Origin: Alectoria sarmentosa | Lineage: Eukaryota > Ascomycota > Lecanoromycetes > Lecanorales > Parmeliaceae | Direction of reading: 5' to 3' | Assembly: GCA_009733775.1 (NCBI GenBank) | Contig: WOGZ01000006.1 | Span: 62,001-126,000, forward strand | Length of the DNA stretch: 64,000 nt | Shown here: positions 33,979-45,321 of the stretch, in pieces | Numbering within the stretch: the first letter of the stretch is position 1 | Layout: the number at the start of each line of letters is the position of its first letter | The notes under the pieces: generated by a model | The model's input: only the letters and a program-made list of their open reading frames with translations | Databases searched by the model: none | What the model was told of the DNA's origin: nothing | Made by a program: the position numbers and the translations under genes

Positions 33979-34001
33979 GTTCGATTCCGAGTGGGGGCTC
34001 A

Positions 34002-34007
34002 TTTTTT
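34002..34007 (+). terminator. Pol III terminator of the tRNA gene
   Basis: A run of six T directly after the tRNA 3' end, the usual RNA polymerase III stop signal. Confidence 0.85.
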
Positions 34008-34075
34008 ATCTTTTTCCAATAGCAGCGGTCACTCTAAACTTAACAGGGATTGACTCCGGGGTAAATTTCTTACCT

Positions 34076-34743
34076 ACCTTAGCGAAAGGCTATGAATTGG
34101 GCGAACGTTATCTACACGGTTTTTTTACGGATTTTCAAAATTAACGGTTCCACTTAAGTCCTCTGCCTAAAGGCGATGACAATTGTAATACGTTTTTTTA
34201 AAGTTACGATTAAAACCTGTGTTACGGGTTCAAGAATTAACCGAAACTTGCTTAGTCAATTGTATTTTACAATTAACTTGATATATTTGATAGAGATTAA
34301 GATTCTTTAATGAACCTCACATTCAACATATTCATTAATCTTTATAACCATAATCGCATATATAAAAAACGTTATTTTCGCGAGAAAATCGTTTAAATCG
34401 CTCATTTTTGAACTTTACTTTTCAAAAGCGTTGATGTTTTTCAATATAAAGCATTTTCGAATATTTAGCTTGACAAGCTTGATAAATTTTAATGTATTAT
34501 AACGAATCTACGACGGTTCTTGATGGAGAACGATAATAGAATCATATTCATTATTTTTGTAATAACGTTTATGCGTGAAAATTAACTTATTATCGTATTA
34601 TAAATGAAATCGTTGAAGATTCACGACGTAATATAAATGTTTCGATACGATAATTATACTATTTAACTGCTGCCTAAAGGCGGTCTCGTAAGCAGTTACA
34701 GTTCAAATACAGGTTTTCAAACTCATAGCCTTCCGCTAAGGTA
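34076..34743. mobile_element. AT-rich TIR element, copy B (non-autonomous, degraded)
   Basis: A 668-bp relative of copy A with ends TACCTTAGCG (34076-34085) and CGCTAAGGTA (34734-34743). The inverted repeat extends to about 24 bp here: the left end continues AAAGGCTATGAATT and the reverse complement of the right end continues GAAGGCTATGAGTT. Subterminal GCCTAAAGGC motifs lie at 34165-34174 and 34672-34681. No open reading frame is present. The element begins 76 bp after the tRNA-Thr gene and ends about 290 bp before ATG9. Confidence 0.82.
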
Positions 34744-35030
34744 CCTTATGTCTTGGCTACCTAAGGTAGGCTTCACAAGCTATAGCTTGGCACTCACGTT
34801 GGGACCCCTTTGGATGCGGGAACATCACCATCCCATTTCACATGACTCAACAACAACACGCGACTCGCTCTACAGGGCTGTGGTGCCGGAATCATATCAA
34901 GTGTGTTCGATAGGGTCTTGTGGTGACGGTCGATTTCAGTATGCAGATGTCCTGATAATCAGAGGCATCTGTCCCCAACATGCCTGAACCCTAGGCAACC
35001 TTACTTGAGCAGCCCAGCTGCACTTTCACA

Positions 35031-37876
35031 ATGATGGCCTCGAATATCATATCCCGCTTTCTGCCCCCGGCGGTGGGAGAACCCTCGGTATATGAGACAT
35101 TGCAGCAGCATGACGAGCTGTCAGATCTGTCAGATATAGAAGAAAGAGTAGGCATGACTTTGGATGAAGAGAACATCGGCACTGGCTTCCATCGTTATGA
35201 ACTTGATGATGCTCTCGCCGATGCTGCTGCTAGTCAAGTTATTCCACCGAGGACAAGAGATTCGAGCCGGCAAAGCCACGGGACCTCTGCCAGGAAAGCC
35301 AAAAGTCGGATTAGGACGCCACACGCTGGCAGCAAAATCAACATAGACGACTTGGATGACGAAGTTCCTCAGTCATTGCTCATCGAAGACGAACAAGACC
35401 CATTGCCGGTGTTGGTAGCTGGGCAGAACAAAGTCACGCCGCCGCCCGTGCCTGGTCCGTTGAGTAGAGCAACTCGGGCTAAATGGCAAGCTACCCAGGA
35501 ACAGCAGCGATTACACCAAGACCCCTTATTCCCGCCAATGCGTAATAAAGGAAATTCTCGAAGAGGCCAACCTCTAGGGATGATAAACCCAACAGATCGA
35601 GCCATGTGGATGTGGGCGAATGTCGAAAACCTGGACAATTTTCTGAAGGATGTTTACGACTACTACGTCGGCAACGGGATCTGGTGCATACTACTGAATA
35701 GGGTTCTAAGTCTTCTGTAAGAGATATGTGTTACAGCTTACGGGTCCATGAAAATTAATTGTCGCACAGTACCTTGGCATTCGTGGTTGCCTTCAGCATG
35801 TTTCTCGGCTCATGCATCAACTACAAGGAGGTACCGGACAGTAAGAAGATGTCTCAGATTCTTGTTCCACAATGCACCAAGAAGATGTCCGGGTCCGCTA
35901 ACTTAATCATCTGGCTATTCGCTTTCTTTTGGATTTGTAAATTGTTTCAATACGGCTTCGACTTTCGCCACCTAAGGCATATGCAAAATTTCTATCGCTA
36001 CCTGCTGGAGATCTCGGACACTGACATTCAGACGGTCTCATGGCAAGAAATCGTCAAGCGTTTGATGTTACTGAGAGACTCAAACCCCATTACAGCGGCA
36101 GCCATTAAAGAAAAACATCGTCGCTTCCTAGGCAGCCAATCGAAGCAACGCATGGATGCCCACGACATTGCAAACCGTCTGATGCGAAGAGAAAATTATC
36201 TGATTGCCCTGATCAACAAAGACATTCTCGATCTCACGCTACCGTTGCCCTTTTTGAGCAATAGGCAGTTTTTTTCGAAGACCCTCGAGTGGAACTTGAG
36301 CTTGTGTATCCTAGATTTCGTGTTCAACGAGCAAGGTCAGGTCAGGCCTCTGTTCCTCAAAGATATCCGCCGCCGTGCTCTCAGCGATAAATTACGACAA
36401 CGATTCATCTTCGCAGGATTCATGAATCTCTTCTGTGCTCCTTTCCTAGTGATCTTCTTCATGCTCTATTATTTCTTCCGCTATTTCAATGAATACCAAC
36501 GCAATCCCTCTCAAATCGGGTCCCGTCAATATACTCCGCTGGCAGAGTGGAAGTTTCGGGAGTTCAATGAGCTCTGGCACCTATTCCAGCGACGTGTCAA
36601 CATGTCATACCCTTTTGCTTCACGTTACCTCGAGCAGTTTCCCAAAGACAAAACAATTCAAATATCAAGGTTCGTTGCATTCGTCACCGGCGCCCTGGCT
36701 TCCGTTTTAGCCTTGGCCTCTGTCATTGATCCGGAATTGTTCCTGGCATTCGAGATCACGCCTGAACGGACAGTCCTGTTTTACCTCGGTGTCTTTGGAA
36801 CTATCTGGGCCGTCGCTAGAGGGATTGTGCCTGAAGAAAACCTCGTGTTCGACCCCGAGTACGCTCTCAACAATGTGGCGGAATACACCCACTATCTTCC
36901 AAGCCACTGGCGGGATCGACTCCACACCAACGAAGTACGTACGGAGTTTGCTACCCTCTACAAAATGAAGTTGGTAATATTCCTGGAAGAGATTCTCAGC
37001 ATTATCATCACGCCTTTCATACTCTGGTTCAGCCTTCCCAAATGCAGCGATCGGCTTATAGACTTCTTCCGCGAATTCACGGTTCATGTTGATGGACTCG
37101 GATACGTCTGCTCTTTTGCGGTTTTTGACTTCAAGAAAGGAGGCAACAACACTGCTCCTCTAGATGGTGAAGCAGCGCAGGACCTCCGCGAGGAGTACTA
37201 TTCGACCAAGGATGGCAAAATGCTAGCTTCGTACTACGGGTTCATCGACAACTATGTGACGAACCAACGGCCTGGGGCTCCGTTCCTCCATCCAACGACA
37301 AGGTCAAGCTTTCATGCACCCCCCGTATTCCCAGGCCTGATGTCCCCAACTCTGGCTGCCGAAATTCATGGGCCGGGTCTTAGCCGGCCAGCGAGAGCGG
37401 ATCGTCACAAGCGAGCTCCCGCCCGATCAGCCTTGTCCGGCGCAATGGCAGGACAACAATCGATGCACCAGCGTACTTCAAGATTCGCTCCCGCAGGCGG
37501 TCATGCATCACCTGTGGCTTCAACCTTGTTGGATCCTCAACATCAACCTTTACCCACCGGTCCGAGGACGCAGCGAAGATTTGGTATCCAGTCTCGATTG
37601 CGGACGTCAACTAAGCCACTCCAGGATCCTGTAGAAGATGAGGAACAGGCTCTGCTGGAGAACGATGGACGCTCGGGTGCCGAAGGTAGTGAAGGAGCAG
37701 CAGACGATAGTAATCTGGGTGAATCGTGGAAAACGACTCGTGCAGGCACGCTGGATGAGAATGACGAGGAAGACGTCCAGGCAACAAATCACGAAAGGGG
37801 GCCCGGTGGAATTTTGGGCTTGGTCTACCAATTTTCGAAGGCCCAAGAGGCTAGGGGCACAGGTGTAAGCATTTAG
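35031..37876 (+). CDS. ATG9: autophagy-related protein 9 (lipid scramblase)
   Basis: The only multispanning core autophagy protein. It travels in Golgi-derived vesicles, seeds the phagophore and scrambles lipids. Two exons (intron 35717-35769) give 930 residues. The N-terminal about 200 residues are acidic and disordered. The APG9 core starts MWMWANVENLDNFLKDVYDYY and continues with TM segments around LAFVVAFSMFLGSC and LIIWLFAFFWICKLFQ. Conserved blocks include MDAHDIANRLMRRENYLIAL, VFNEQGQVRPLFL, FREFNELWHLFQRR and YEN-like PSHWRDRLHTNEVR. They also include IFLEEILSIIITPFILWFSL and KMLASYYGF. The C-terminal 220 residues are disordered. The chosen start is the first of two tandem ATGs. Confidence 0.97.
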
Positions 37877-38501
37877 CGTTTCAGTTTGAATGAAACCGTT
37901 GAATAGGACACCCGCATTAGCTTTACCCAAGGCGTGGTTTATGAGTGCGGTCAAATTCGCTTATAGTGGAAAAATGAAGAATAATGAGACAAGAACCAAA
38001 TCATCTATCCACGACCATGATATACTCGGACTTCTTTGCTCTCCTCTTTTATTGCACTTGTTTATCCAATCCAATATGGGGCCTTGAATCTGTAGTGGAA
38101 CACTCTGGTGACTGGTAGAGAAGGTCTAATTCATGGAGCAGCCTACTATCTCACGTGATTGAATATGAAAGAAGTCAATTAGAGACAATCTATACAGTTT
38201 GATCAAACTTGTTCTGTTTGTGGTGATGGCGTGACTGCAGAGGTCTGTTTGGGTGGAAATTTGGCTAGAGTGATCTAGAACGATGGACCATGATGTAGTT
38301 GACAAGAAAGTCTGAAATTCCCAGTGCAAAGTTGCAAACGACCTTCATTTTACCTGCGCCCGTCAAACCTACCGACACATAAACAGTTCCTGCAGCCCTC
38401 ATCCTCAATGAGTCTCCTAGAGCTTCATAGCACATTCGCCCACTCTTAACTACATCACGGCCGAACTACCTTCTCTAGCCCCACCGTTGGATCTGAGGTC
38501 C
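37877..38501. other. intergenic region between ATG9 and the mitoferrin
   Basis: A 625-bp spacer with no recognisable gene, RNA or repeat. It must hold the ATG9 3' end and the promoter of the carrier gene. Confidence 0.45.
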
Positions 38502-39804
38502 ATGGCCGCCCATGACCCAGTCCCGGTGGAGGATATCGAGTGAGTGATTGGTTGGAAATCTTGATGCTCAAGCATAAAGTTACTGAGTCTAAATCGCAGC
38601 TATGAAGTTCTACCGCCCAACTTTACAGCCTGGGAGAACATGTTGGCTGGTGGATTTGCTGGGGTCGCCGTGAGTTCGCCCCACGGCGCTGAGCTCTCAG
38701 ACTCCATGCAGAGCTAATGAGATCTAAGGAACACTCTGTCATGTATCCAGTCGACATGCTTAAAGTATTTCTCATTCCTACGAAATTTTCTGGCTTTGCG
38801 CTGAAGCTCCGCAGACCCGCCTCCAAGTACTTAAGCCTGCGGAGGGCGGCCTGTATACCGGCATGCATCAAGCTTTTTGGAAGATACGGAGGATAGAGGG
38901 AATCAGATCGATGTGGAAAGGTGTCTCAAGCGTGATCGTTGGGGCTGGTATGCTGTGTGTGCTGTAACGGGGAGCCCAGAGTAATGACATGGTGAAGGTC
39001 CAGCGCATGCCCTCTACTTTTTGACATACGAGGCGGTGAAGCATGCCATGGGAGGGAACAACTCAGGTCATCATCCACTCGCAGGAGGTAAGATGCACCG
39101 ATTTCAAGATATTCTGGAAATGGGCTGACAAGGTCTAGCTGTCAGTGGGGCTTGCGCAACGATTGCCAGTGACGCCTTGATGAACCCATTCGATGGTGAG
39201 AATCGTCGCCATATCTGATCGAATACTTCTGACGATTCGGCTAGTTATTAAACAGCGTATGCAGGTCCATGGCTCGATGTACAGGTCAATACGACAGTGT
39301 ACGAAATCAGTCTACCAGAACGAGGGCCTGCGGGCATTCTACATTTCGTATCCAACGACGATAAGCATGACTGTTCCGTTCACCGCGCTGCAATTCTCGG
39401 CTTACGGCTCCATCTCGCAATACCTCAATCCCTCACGAGACTACAACCCTACGACGCACATGGTTGCCGGCGGGCTCGCGGGGGGCTTGGCCGCGGCATT
39501 GACGACACCATTGGATGTGATCAAGACTCTGCTGCAAACGAGAGGTAGCGCGAAAGATAATGAGCTGAGACATGCGAAAGGGATGTTCGATGCCGCGGCC
39601 ATTATCAAGAGACAACATGGATATGGGGGCTTTTTCCGCGGTCTACAACCAAGAATTCTGACTACGGTACCTAGCACTGCTATCTGCTGGTAAGCTGACT
39701 CCTTCACGTCATTTGTATTCCGTACGAGGGAAATAACTTTGTAATTCAGGAGCTCGTACGAGTTGGCTAAGAATTATTTCATCCGTCATAACGACGAGCT
39801 ATGA
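38502..39804 (+). CDS. mitoferrin, mitochondrial iron carrier (Mrs3/Mrs4)
   Basis: A mitochondrial inner-membrane carrier that imports iron for Fe-S and haem synthesis. Eight exons joined by seven 49-60 nt introns (38540-38599, 38670-38728, 38765-38814, 38948-38997, 39088-39138, 39196-39244, 39690-39749) keep frame and give 307 residues. The three carrier repeats show the P-x-[DE]-x-x-[KR] signature: YPVDMLKTRLQ, MNPFDVIKQRMQ and TTPLDVIKTLLQ. Contacts typical of mitoferrins include GGFAGVAEHSVMYP, MWKGVSSVIVGAGPAHALYF and ISYPTTISMTVPFTALQF. Several introns fall exactly at the ends of helices. The ATG at 38502 begins MAAHDPVPVEDIDYE. Confidence 0.95.
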
Positions 39805-40924
39805 CAGAAAAGTGGCATCTCCTGAGTTCAACCGATGACCCTGCGTACAGCAACGAGATTCTTTCTACTTCAACAGCTGCCTTGTGTACTTTTGTGTACT
39901 TGCGTTTTCTTTCAATACCCAATTTTCGATCGTCGGTAGAGCATCGTGTCATTGAGCGGGCGTTGGAAAAAATTTGGACAGCATAGCAGCATAATGTGTA
40001 ACATAATACAGGGAGGGAACAGCATTGTCTTGCATCGAGCGGGACAAAAGATCGGTAGCATTTGCAGGTTGCAGGGCGTACTGGCGCGCTTCCGGCCCAC
40101 TTTTGTACATAGGACACATAGAACATTTGCAGCCATTTAGCATCCAAATAACAAGCAGATACGTGGTGACTGGTGTACTGGGTGGGTGTATGTAGTGTCT
40201 CTGCTTGACCATGTCCCAGCAGAATGACCAGGCCTTTGACAGTTGATCAGCCTTTCTTCAACGCGAGATAGTCGTCGTCGTTGTGTAGATTCTATTCCTC
40301 TATAGGTCACAGTAATTCCAGCACCCGATCATATACTTGATAGATAGTTTTAAATTAAAAGCTTACAGATATTGGTGGTCCTGTGGGTAGGAACTAGCTA
40401 CCTAGGTAGCTATCGATAGTGGTAATTGTATGTAAGGTAAAGTAGGTATCATTATTTAGGGGTATAGTACTGTATGATGGTTATCGAAGGGTCCACTTCT
40501 CGAGATGCCAAACTCAAACTAAAAGATGGCTCCCTCCGAGCCTCGTCCGAGCCTCCTCCAAGCCATTTCTTTACTGCTACACTAGGTAGGTGCTCGTACT
40601 CTACTGCCCCATGCTAACTTTCACTTATCTGCCTTGACAGCAATATAAACACTAGCAAATCATATTTACAGCATCTTGAGACGGTGCCACTTGTATCTTG
40701 TACCTTCATTTTCTCACCTATGTTGTAATTCCTTAGCAACTCCTCATTTGCATCCTACAGGGAAAGTACGCCCCCCACGGACGTCACTCGCTACCTGAAC
40801 ACGAGGCCTTCGAACTTCAGGCAGACTGACCAGCTCCAAGCCTTGACCTCATTCTATCTATCGCCTGTCCCATTTGCCTTTGACCAAATTCTCATGGACA
40901 AGTCTAAGCGACCAGCTACCATCA
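39805..40924. other. 1.1-kb intergenic region, no gene seen
   Basis: The spacer before the AAA ATPase. Short open frames on both strands lack domains or codon structure. The stretch at 40400-40450 contains palindromic CTACCTAGGTAG and GTAAGGTAAAGTA. The latter also occurs near 48760. Confidence 0.5.
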
Positions 40925-43615
40925 ATGATGCGCAACAAGGCCTCGTCTTCTATGCAGAAGACTTACGACGAATGCTATCTAGTCTGTTCAACCGCTGTCT
41001 ACTTTGAAGGTCAGGTATGTGAATTAACTTCTTTAGAACGCGTTCCCATCCTCCCACTGACCGTAATCTCCTCGATAGAACAACGAAGCAGAGGCGCTAC
41101 GGTCATGGCGTTCTGCATTGGATCAGATATACTACCACAATGCTTACAGGGTCCCGCCAAACTACCAGCCCAAGTCAGAGACCGAGAAGGCGTTGCAGGA
41201 ATCGCTTCGGAACATGGAGCTGCAATGCAAGGAACGAGTGGATCTCTTGGAGGCACTGCGAAAGAGTCGTAAGGAGGCCAAAGACAACGGTGACAGGTTC
41301 AGCAGCAGCTCAACAGTGCGAGGCCGGCCACCGGTGCCTACGAAGCCTGACCATCCGGTGGGATATCAGACAAATACAGGATGGCTTGGAGAGGGCACTG
41401 TGCCTGCTGTGGATTATCCGGACCTTTCGAAAGTTCCTCCTGCTCTTCCCCGACGTCCTCTTCTATCAGCGAGAGATTCCAACTACTCTCTAACGGATCG
41501 GTCTTACAGCAGTCCTCAGATTCACACGATGAGCTCTACGATACCTTATACGCCACCTACGCTGCCAGTACCCGCCACGAAAACATCAAGAACACCCAGC
41601 CCAGATAAAAAAGGCCACGTGATGTTGACTACTCTGCGAGGACCCAAGGACGGCAAGAAGCATTCCAAATCGCCTAGAGCTTCGGGTGGTCGCTTTGGCG
41701 CCCCTCCCGCGTCATCAAAAGCTGCAGGTCTTGCTTGGGACTCAATATCGAAAGGTTCCGGACAGAAGCTGGGACAGAATTTGGCCGGCAGGAACGGCAG
41801 CACGACTACAGTGGACTCTATCCATCGTGACAGCGTAGGAGGTTACACGTCGTCCAGACCAGACTCTACGAATGTTACGGATGGAGAAGAGCAAACGTTA
41901 GGGGGCAACGCGTTGGTGCGACCAGATGCACGTACGCCACCGGATTTAATGTCATTCCAAGATGATGCTCGACCTAGCACCTCATCCACAACACAGTCAA
42001 GTTCCAGCCAGCAGAATTCAATGGGAATCTCAAGCTTGCGTCCGCAGACTCATGCAGACCTCATCACCCTTGAGCCACCAACGCCCCCACTGCACGCTGA
42101 CTCGTTGCGGGATCCCATGGTGACAAAGGTCAGAGCCAAATCACCAACGCGGCCCAAAATTCCAGTCGACTATCCTTCCTACAGATCCGAGTTTCCCCAA
42201 ACCACGGCTAGCTCACGAGCGACAGCGCAATTCCTTGCAAGGACTAATCGTTCGGATGACAGCGCAAGGGCATCCAGTCTACCAACGCGACAACGATCTC
42301 CTCAGAGGAAGACCCGGCCTCCAGTCCCAACTAGTATTGCTCGGCGTCCCGTAGCAAACATCTCCTCGCCTCGGTCAAATAAGCACGATATAGATGGGTC
42401 AGGCAAGCGAGTATCTTCCGGAAGCAACGATGACAATACCAGCAGTAGCTATGAGAAAGAGGAGAAGAAGAGACGCGCTCCTCGCAAAGCTCGCGAAAAT
42501 CCCATTCCAGTTGACCCGGCACTTGAATCGACTAGGCCAGACGAAGATCAGTCCGATACCACCCAGCACTTGTCGGCTTGGCACAAGCGTGTAAAATACA
42601 TCAAAAAGAATTTGCCCAAAGGAGTTGATGAAGGTGCAGCTAAGCAGATATTCAACGAGATCGTGGTCCAGGGAGATGAAGTTCATTGGGCTGATGTAGC
42701 TGGTCTAGAGGTTGCTAAGAAGGCCTTGAAAGAAGCAGTCGTTTACCCTTTCCTACGCCCAGATCTCTTCATGGGTCTCCGTGAACCAGCCAGAGGAATG
42801 TTACTCTTCGGACCTCCTGGAACCGGAAAGACGATGCTTGCTAGAGCCGTAGCCACTGAGTCAAGATCGACGTTCTTTGCCATCTCCGCCAGTAGTCTCA
42901 CTTCCAAATGGTTAGGCGAGTCGGAGAAGTTAGTCCGCGCACTTTTCTCTCTCGCAAAAGCACTGGCACCTTCGATTATCTTCGTGGACGAGATAGATTC
43001 ACTCTTATCATCTCGAGGAGGATCAGGCGAGCATGAGTCTACACGACGCATCAAGACAGAATTCTTGATACAATGGTCAGATTTGCAGCGTGCGGCAGCA
43101 GGCAGCAAACAGACAGACAAAGAGAAAGCCGAGGGCGATGCGTCTAGGGTCCTGGTCCTTGCCGCTACGAATATGCCTTGGGCGATTGACGAAGCTGCTA
43201 GACGAAGATTTGTGAGGAGGCAATACATACCCTTGCCTGAGGCACCTGTCAGAGGAGAGCAGCTAAAGACGCTTTTGGGGCATCAGAAGCATAACCTCTC
43301 CAAGAAGGATATCCAGGTCTTGGTAGAACTGACAGATGGTATGTTCTCCTTTTCATGCTCGTATCCCTGGTCCATATATTGACACCAAGGCCAGGTTTCT
43401 CCGGCAGCGATATCACGGCCTTAGCGAAAGATGCAGCGATGGGTCCGCTCCGAAGCTTAGGCGAGGCGCTATTGTACATGTCGACGGATGAAATACGGCC
43501 CATCCAATTTGAGGACTTTGAGGCAAGTTTGATAAATATTCGGCCGAGTGTCAGCAAGCAGGGCTTACAGGAATTCGAGGACTGGGCAAAGGAATTTGGG
43601 GAAAGGGGCGGGTGA
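40925..43615 (+). CDS. AAA ATPase of the Sap1/Yta6 (spastin-like) group
   Basis: An 856-residue meiotic-clade AAA ATPase from three exons (introns 41015-41078 and 43339-43394). An N-terminal helical region that may be MIT-like (MQKTYDECYLVCSTAVYFEGQ-NNEAEALRSW, read across the first junction) precedes about 330 disordered Ser/Pro/Arg-rich residues. The ATPase core begins DEVHWADVAGLEVAKKALKE and has Walker A GPPGTGKT and the pore loop SSLTSKWLGESEKLVRALF. It also has Walker B IIFVDEIDSLL and sensor ATNMPWAIDEAARRRFVRR. The small domain resumes FSGSDITALAKDAAMGPLR after the last intron and ends with the Vps4-like motif FEDFEASLINIRPSVS. Yeast Sap1 and Yta6 are the closest named relatives I recognise; the role is uncertain. 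Confidence 0.9.
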
Positions 43616-45321
43616 GGGTTTGATATGAGATTGCGAGCGGCCACGAAGGAATGAAAGTCTACCTTTCTGAAGATGGCTTATTTGATGATATTACTGCTAC
43701 GATGTTACAATCTTGGCTGCGAACGTTACAACGAGGTGTGCGCGGCTTGGCTAAAGCAATCTTCGCGTCCCAGCCATACCTTTGTGACTTCTGCGTCGAC
43801 CAAATGTCATGCCGCCAGCCATGGTGAATAACAACGTTTGGCTAAGTCCGCTTCCGCGTCAAGAGCGCATGCCCCTGCCACTTATCACGTCTTCTTCAGG
43901 TCATTTGGTGAACCAAAAGTAGATTGGAACTTCCATTCTTGCCTCTTTACAAAGAGGAATTGTCTCTTTGCTACCTGCAGGATATCTGAGCGAAAAGGAG
44001 ATCATGGCGGAAATTGCGCGGGTGCTCCCATCTTCAAGTGCTCCAACGTTGGTCATAACCTGCGCATCTTGTATCCATCCATGTCTTCTTTGACAAGTTT
44101 CGCCCAGCGTTTGATCGCGGCTCTAACATTGTGGTGACCATGGTTATTGTAGGAGAGAGGGAGAGACCACTGTATTCGACTCGACACGTCGGAGAAAAGC
44201 TTGACCTATCGAACGTTTGGATCGCTTTGAGCTCCGGGGGAGAAGGCTGTACCAGAAGAGCTTTCCCCAAACCGGCTGTGGACCATTCGTCCGGCTCCGG
44301 CAAAGTACCTGCCCCGCGCCTGGGGATTCAAGCGCAAGAGTCAGAGACAGCAAACTTGCACCCTCTGGAGGACGCGCCTCGAGCCCCTGTACTGTCTTTT
44401 GATATTATACAGGTGATCATAGATAGATGCAAGTATTCGCTCGACGGGGATGAGATTGGAAGACATCTAGCGGAGACTGAGACTTATGCAAACTTAAGTG
44501 GTGCTCTGAACCTCTCTGGTCCTTTTGACCCGAGGGACCCTTCCCCGAACGCGTCGCGATTACGAGTAGAGTGCTACGAGTAGACAAGGCAGTTGAATTG
44601 TGAGGGTCCGAGGATATACGACGTGCGACCGGCGAAAAACGCGACAGATCTTGCAGGGTACGCAAGAGGGAGCTCTAGCACATCTACCTCTTTGAGGTTG
44701 GCTTGAATGGAGTATATTGAAATGATGGCATGGCAAGTTTGACATGGCAGTCCACAACAGAAGCACAACCTTGGAGAACCCCTACCGGCTTTATAGTCAT
44801 GGTGATGTGTCAAGTGATTCCACAAGGATGCCAGACAACGCACTTGGAAACCTGCTCGGACATTTCAAGGCTTACGACTGCCTCGGATCTCGTACGGAAA
44901 AGCATGGAATTCTTTCGCGTCTTGCCCGCTCAGCAAGCGATGATGCAGCAGCAAAGGCCGTTGACACGTGATTCAGTATGACACCCGTATCCAGTTCGTC
45001 GGTATCAAAGCGTCTTCCATTACCCTGACAGAAAGATTGGCAATTGCAGGGTTGGAAACCGTCGAATGTGGACAACACAGCCACAAGGTATGGGATGTAT
45101 GGTCCAAAAAACAGATTTTTTCTTTCTTTCAGGCTCCCCTTGTGCTCAACAGTCAGATTGGCACAGTTACGCCTTTTCACTGCCGAGACGGAATTTGAAT
45201 GTGATCGAATGTCAATACGAGCTTGGCTGACAGAATCTTTATCCCACATCCGGGCATGTCACTAGCAGAATTTCCACCATCTTGGTGACTGGTCGGGTAA
45301 GAGCAAGCTTATTGCATCCGA
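43616..45321. other. 1.7-kb stretch without a recognised gene
   Basis: Between the AAA ATPase and CHL1 there are only short, unassigned open frames. The longest plus-strand one is listed separately. A 75-codon frame at 44744-44971 is also unassigned. Confidence 0.5.
44140..44583 (+). CDS. hypothetical protein, weakly supported
   Basis: An open frame of 147 codons from the ATG at 44140. I do not recognise it. The second half (LSFDIIQVIIDRCKYSLDGDE) has a hydrophobic pattern that could suit an F-box-like or helical segment, but the match is not convincing. No intron joins it clearly to the frame at 44744-44971. It could be a remnant of a degraded gene or chance. Confidence 0.22.
   Translation: MVIVGERERPLYSTRHVGEKLDLSNVWIALSSGGEGCTRRAFPKPAVDHSSGSGKVPAPRLGIQAQESETANLHPLEDAPRAPVLSFDIIQVIIDRCKYSLDGDEIGRHLAETETYANLSGALNLSGPFDPRDPSPNASRLRVECYE

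Larger units (their letters stand above)
33824..33999 (+). tRNA. tRNA-Thr(CGU) interrupted by two spliceosomal-type introns
   Basis: Exons 33824-33855, 33909-33927 and 33979-33999 join into a 72-nt canonical tRNA. The acceptor stem GCCCCTA/TGGGGGC pairs over seven positions with one G-U, followed by discriminator T. The D stem GCT/AGC has loop AAGTGGTAA. The anticodon stem is TATCA/TGATA with loop CT-CGT-AA, the variable loop AGGTC, and the T stem CTCGG/CCGAG with loop TTCGATT. C2-G71 fits threonine identity. Box A TGGCTAAGTGG (33831-33841) and box B GGTTCGATTCC (33978-33988) match consensus, and a six-T terminator follows. Intron 1 lies between positions 33 and 34, intron 2 in the T stem. 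Neither is at the canonical 37/38 site. An alternative cut at 37/38 would give anticodon GTT but leaves the T arm broken. Unspliced, it would be a pseudogene. Confidence 0.85.

Noticed and set aside
34748..34987. 80-codon frame upstream of ATG9 as a gene
   Set aside because: No domain, no splice support, and it starts inside the TIR element's flank; probably promoter sequence.
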